NCBI GenBank assembly: GCA_038900335.1
Contig: JBBMRB010000010.1
Span: 62,001 to 126,000 of the forward strand
Direction of reading: 5' to 3'
DNA from: Rs1 sp038900335
GTDB taxonomy: Bacteria; Pseudomonadota; Gammaproteobacteria; Pseudomonadales; Balneatricaceae
DNA: 64,000 nt
The notes under the pieces were generated by a model that made no database searches, was not told where the DNA came from, and saw nothing but the letters and a program-made list of their open reading frames with translations. Each line of letters begins with the position of its first letter. The first letter of the stretch is position 1. Below are positions 62,636 through 64,000 of the stretch, in pieces. Made by a program: the position numbers and the translations under genes.

Positions 62636-63466
62636 TTAACCAAAGCGACCGGTAATGTAGTCTTCAGTTTGTTTCTTTTCTGGGTTGGTAAATAGTGTGT
62701 CAGTGACACCGAATTCTATTAAATCGCCCATGTACATAAAGGCAGTGTAATCTGAAACACGCGCTGCTTGTTGCATATTATGGGTAACAATAATGATAGT
62801 AAAATCTTTTTTCAGCTCATGAATTAGCTCTTCGATTTTAAGCGTAGAGATAGGATCAAGAGCAGAAGCAGGCTCATCTAATAATAGAATTTCCGGTTTC
62901 ACCGCAATGGTGCGGGCAATAACAAGTCGCTGTTGTTGACCACCTGACATGCCTAGTGCACTTTCGTGTAAGCGATCTTTAACCTCATCCCATAGCGCCG
63001 CTGATTTTAGTGCCCACTCGACAGTTTCATCAATCACTCGTTTTTGCTTAACCCCTTGTATACGCAAGCCGTAGGCGACGTTCTCGTAGATGCTCTTAGG
63101 AAAAGGGTTAGGTTTTTGAAATACCATACCGACACGGCGACGAAGCTCTGCAACATCGACATCTTTGTTGTAGATGTTCTTTTCATCCAGATTGATAGCG
63201 CCGCCAATACTACAGCTATCGACTAAATCATTCATACGATTAAAGCATCGCAGTAATGTTGATTTGCCACAGCCAGATGGGCCGATAAACGCAGTCACTC
63301 GGTTTTTCGGGATATCCATGGTAATACCGTGCAGCGCTTCTTTATCACCGTAAAATACTTTTAAATCACGCGTATTTAGCATGATTTCTTCATCGGCGAA
63401 CTTTAAGCTTTCTTGGCCTTTAAGAAGTGAGCTTAGGTCTATATTTGCAGTTTTAACTTGAGACAT
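62636..63466 (-). CDS. pstB: Phosphate ABC importer ATPase
   Basis: A 276-residue ATPase with a 25-residue N-terminal extension before the PstB core (LKVFYGDKEALHGITMDIPKNRVTAFIGPSGCGKSTLLRCFNRMNDL). Signature LGMSGGQQQRLVIARTIAVKPEILLLDEPASALDP and the H-loop IIVTHNMQQAARVSDYTAFM are intact. It drives phosphate import with PstA and PstC. It lies 32 bases after pstA. Confidence 0.97.
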   Translation of the reverse strand: MSQVKTANIDLSSLLKGQESLKFADEEIMLNTRDLKVFYGDKEALHGITMDIPKNRVTAFIGPSGCGKSTLLRCFNRMNDLVDSCSIGGAINLDEKNIYNKDVDVAELRRRVGMVFQKPNPFPKSIYENVAYGLRIQGVKQKRVIDETVEWALKSAALWDEVKDRLHESALGMSGGQQQRLVIARTIAVKPEILLLDEPASALDPISTLKIEELIHELKKDFTIIIVTHNMQQAARVSDYTAFMYMGDLIEFGVTDTLFTNPEKKQTEDYITGRFG

Positions 63467-63498
63467 AATGTTATCCTAAAATCTATATATGCTGAAAA

Positions 63499-64000
63499 TT
63501 ACATTTCTAATGCTTTGTATTTTTCACGTAATTTATTGCGTATAGCCACCGCTGATAAGTTCAGTAAAGCGATAACTAAAATGAGTAAGAAAGCAGTGGC
63601 ATAGACTAATGGTCTCGCTGCCTCAACGTTAGGGCTTTGAAAGCCGACGTCGTAAATATGAAAACCTAAATGCATGATCTTTTGATCTAGATGCAAATAA
63701 GGGTAGTTCATGTTCAGCGGTAGTGTCGGTGCTAACTTTACCACACCGACGAGCATCAGTGGTGCCACTTCTCCAGCAGCGCGGGCGATGGCCAAAATAA
63801 CACCTGTCATCATAGCGGGGCTGGTCATCGGTAAAATAACTTTAAATAAGGTTTCTGCCTTAGTTGCACCTAAAGCTAAAGAGCCCTCTTTTAACGAGCC
63901 AGGGATTCGGCTTAAACCCTCTTCAGTGGCGACAATAACAACCGGTACGGTTAATAGCGCTAAAGTAATTGATGCCCATAATAGACCACCGGTACCAAAG
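63499..64000 (-). CDS. pstA: Phosphate ABC importer permease PstA, C-terminal part (cut by window edge)
   Basis: The open frame runs off the right edge, giving about 166 C-terminal residues. GGLLWASITLALLTVPVVIVATEEGLSRIPGSLKEGSLALGATK holds the ATPase-docking loop; TGVILAIARAAGEVAPLMLVGVV and YDVGFQSPNVEAARPLVYATAFLLILVIALLNLSAVAIR are typical PstA C-terminal helices. The N-terminal part, PstC and PstS should lie beyond the window. Confidence 0.95.
   Translation of the reverse strand, partial: FGTGGLLWASITLALLTVPVVIVATEEGLSRIPGSLKEGSLALGATKAETLFKVILPMTSPAMMTGVILAIARAAGEVAPLMLVGVVKLAPTLPLNMNYPYLHLDQKIMHLGFHIYDVGFQSPNVEAARPLVYATAFLLILVIALLNLSAVAIRNKLREKYKALEM

Noticed and set aside
1..64000. 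tRNA, rRNA, riboswitch, phage or insertion-sequence genes
   Set aside because: I looked for tRNA arms, conserved rRNA words, riboswitch-like leaders and transposase motifs and found none; a covariance-model scan would settle the RNA part.

Overview
The window is about 64 kb of chromosome from an aerobic gammaproteobacterium, probably marine. Evidence: a UbiC-UbiA ubiquinone branch, a PhoB-PhoR / PstA-PstB-PhoU phosphate system, HexR, a YjaG/DUF416 protein, KatG, a trifunctional-length PutA without its DNA-binding domain, a NhaD sodium/proton antiporter and CysZ. Base composition is moderately AT-rich and even. I see no rRNA, tRNA, CRISPR array, transposase, integrase or phage gene. A marine lineage close to Cellvibrionales/Spongiibacteraceae would fit, but that is inference from gene content only.

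Layout. (1) 0-6.1 kb is a catabolic island for a small amine: EutH-type permease, GntR/UTRA regulator, a dimethylglycine/sarcosine dehydrogenase-like flavoprotein fused to GcvT, and a choline/ethanolamine-kinase-like protein. (2) 6.9-17 kb is a peptide-type ABC importer operon (Tat-secreted binding protein, two permeases, one fused double ATPase) flanked by two M20 amidohydrolase homologues with different missing metal ligands, controlled by a divergent GntR/UTRA regulator and followed by a DMT exporter. (3) 17-24 kb holds a YbiO-like MscS channel, a FrnE-like DsbA protein, a second DMT exporter, an iron alcohol dehydrogenase and a 2-oxoglutarate/Fe(II) oxygenase. (4) 24-29 kb is a light/porphyrin unit: MerR (class II LitR-like), small CbiX, ferrochelatase and photolyase in one operon, divergent from a DUF523-DUF1722 gene, with a duplicated operator between them. 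(5) 29-38 kb carries a GGDEF-EAL protein, DUF3144, KatG, an Atm1-type ABC exporter and NhaD. (6) 37.8-42.1 kb is an envelope-modification operon: EptA phosphoethanolamine transferase, PAP2 phosphatase, response regulator, sensor kinase. (7) 42-50.5 kb: third DMT exporter with a YaeR-type VOC protein, an orphan periplasmic binding-like protein, PutA, a YiiX-like hydrolase and thymidine kinase. (8) 50.5-55.3 kb: two paralogous tiny proteins, HexR, YjaG, two small envelope proteins, CysZ, YtoQ. (9) 55.3-64 kb: PhoR, PhoB, UbiA, UbiC, DUF1415, an unusual DsbA-like/pseudo-receiver/GGDEF fusion, then PhoU, PstB and a PstA cut by the window edge.

The most unusual items are the thioredoxin-fold diguanylate cyclase (60.0-61.5 kb), the pair of M20 homologues with complementary loss of metal ligands (7.9-15.9 kb), the amine island with a kinase (0-6.1 kb) and the twin TATACA-N11-TGTACA operator of the LitR-like unit (27.9 kb).
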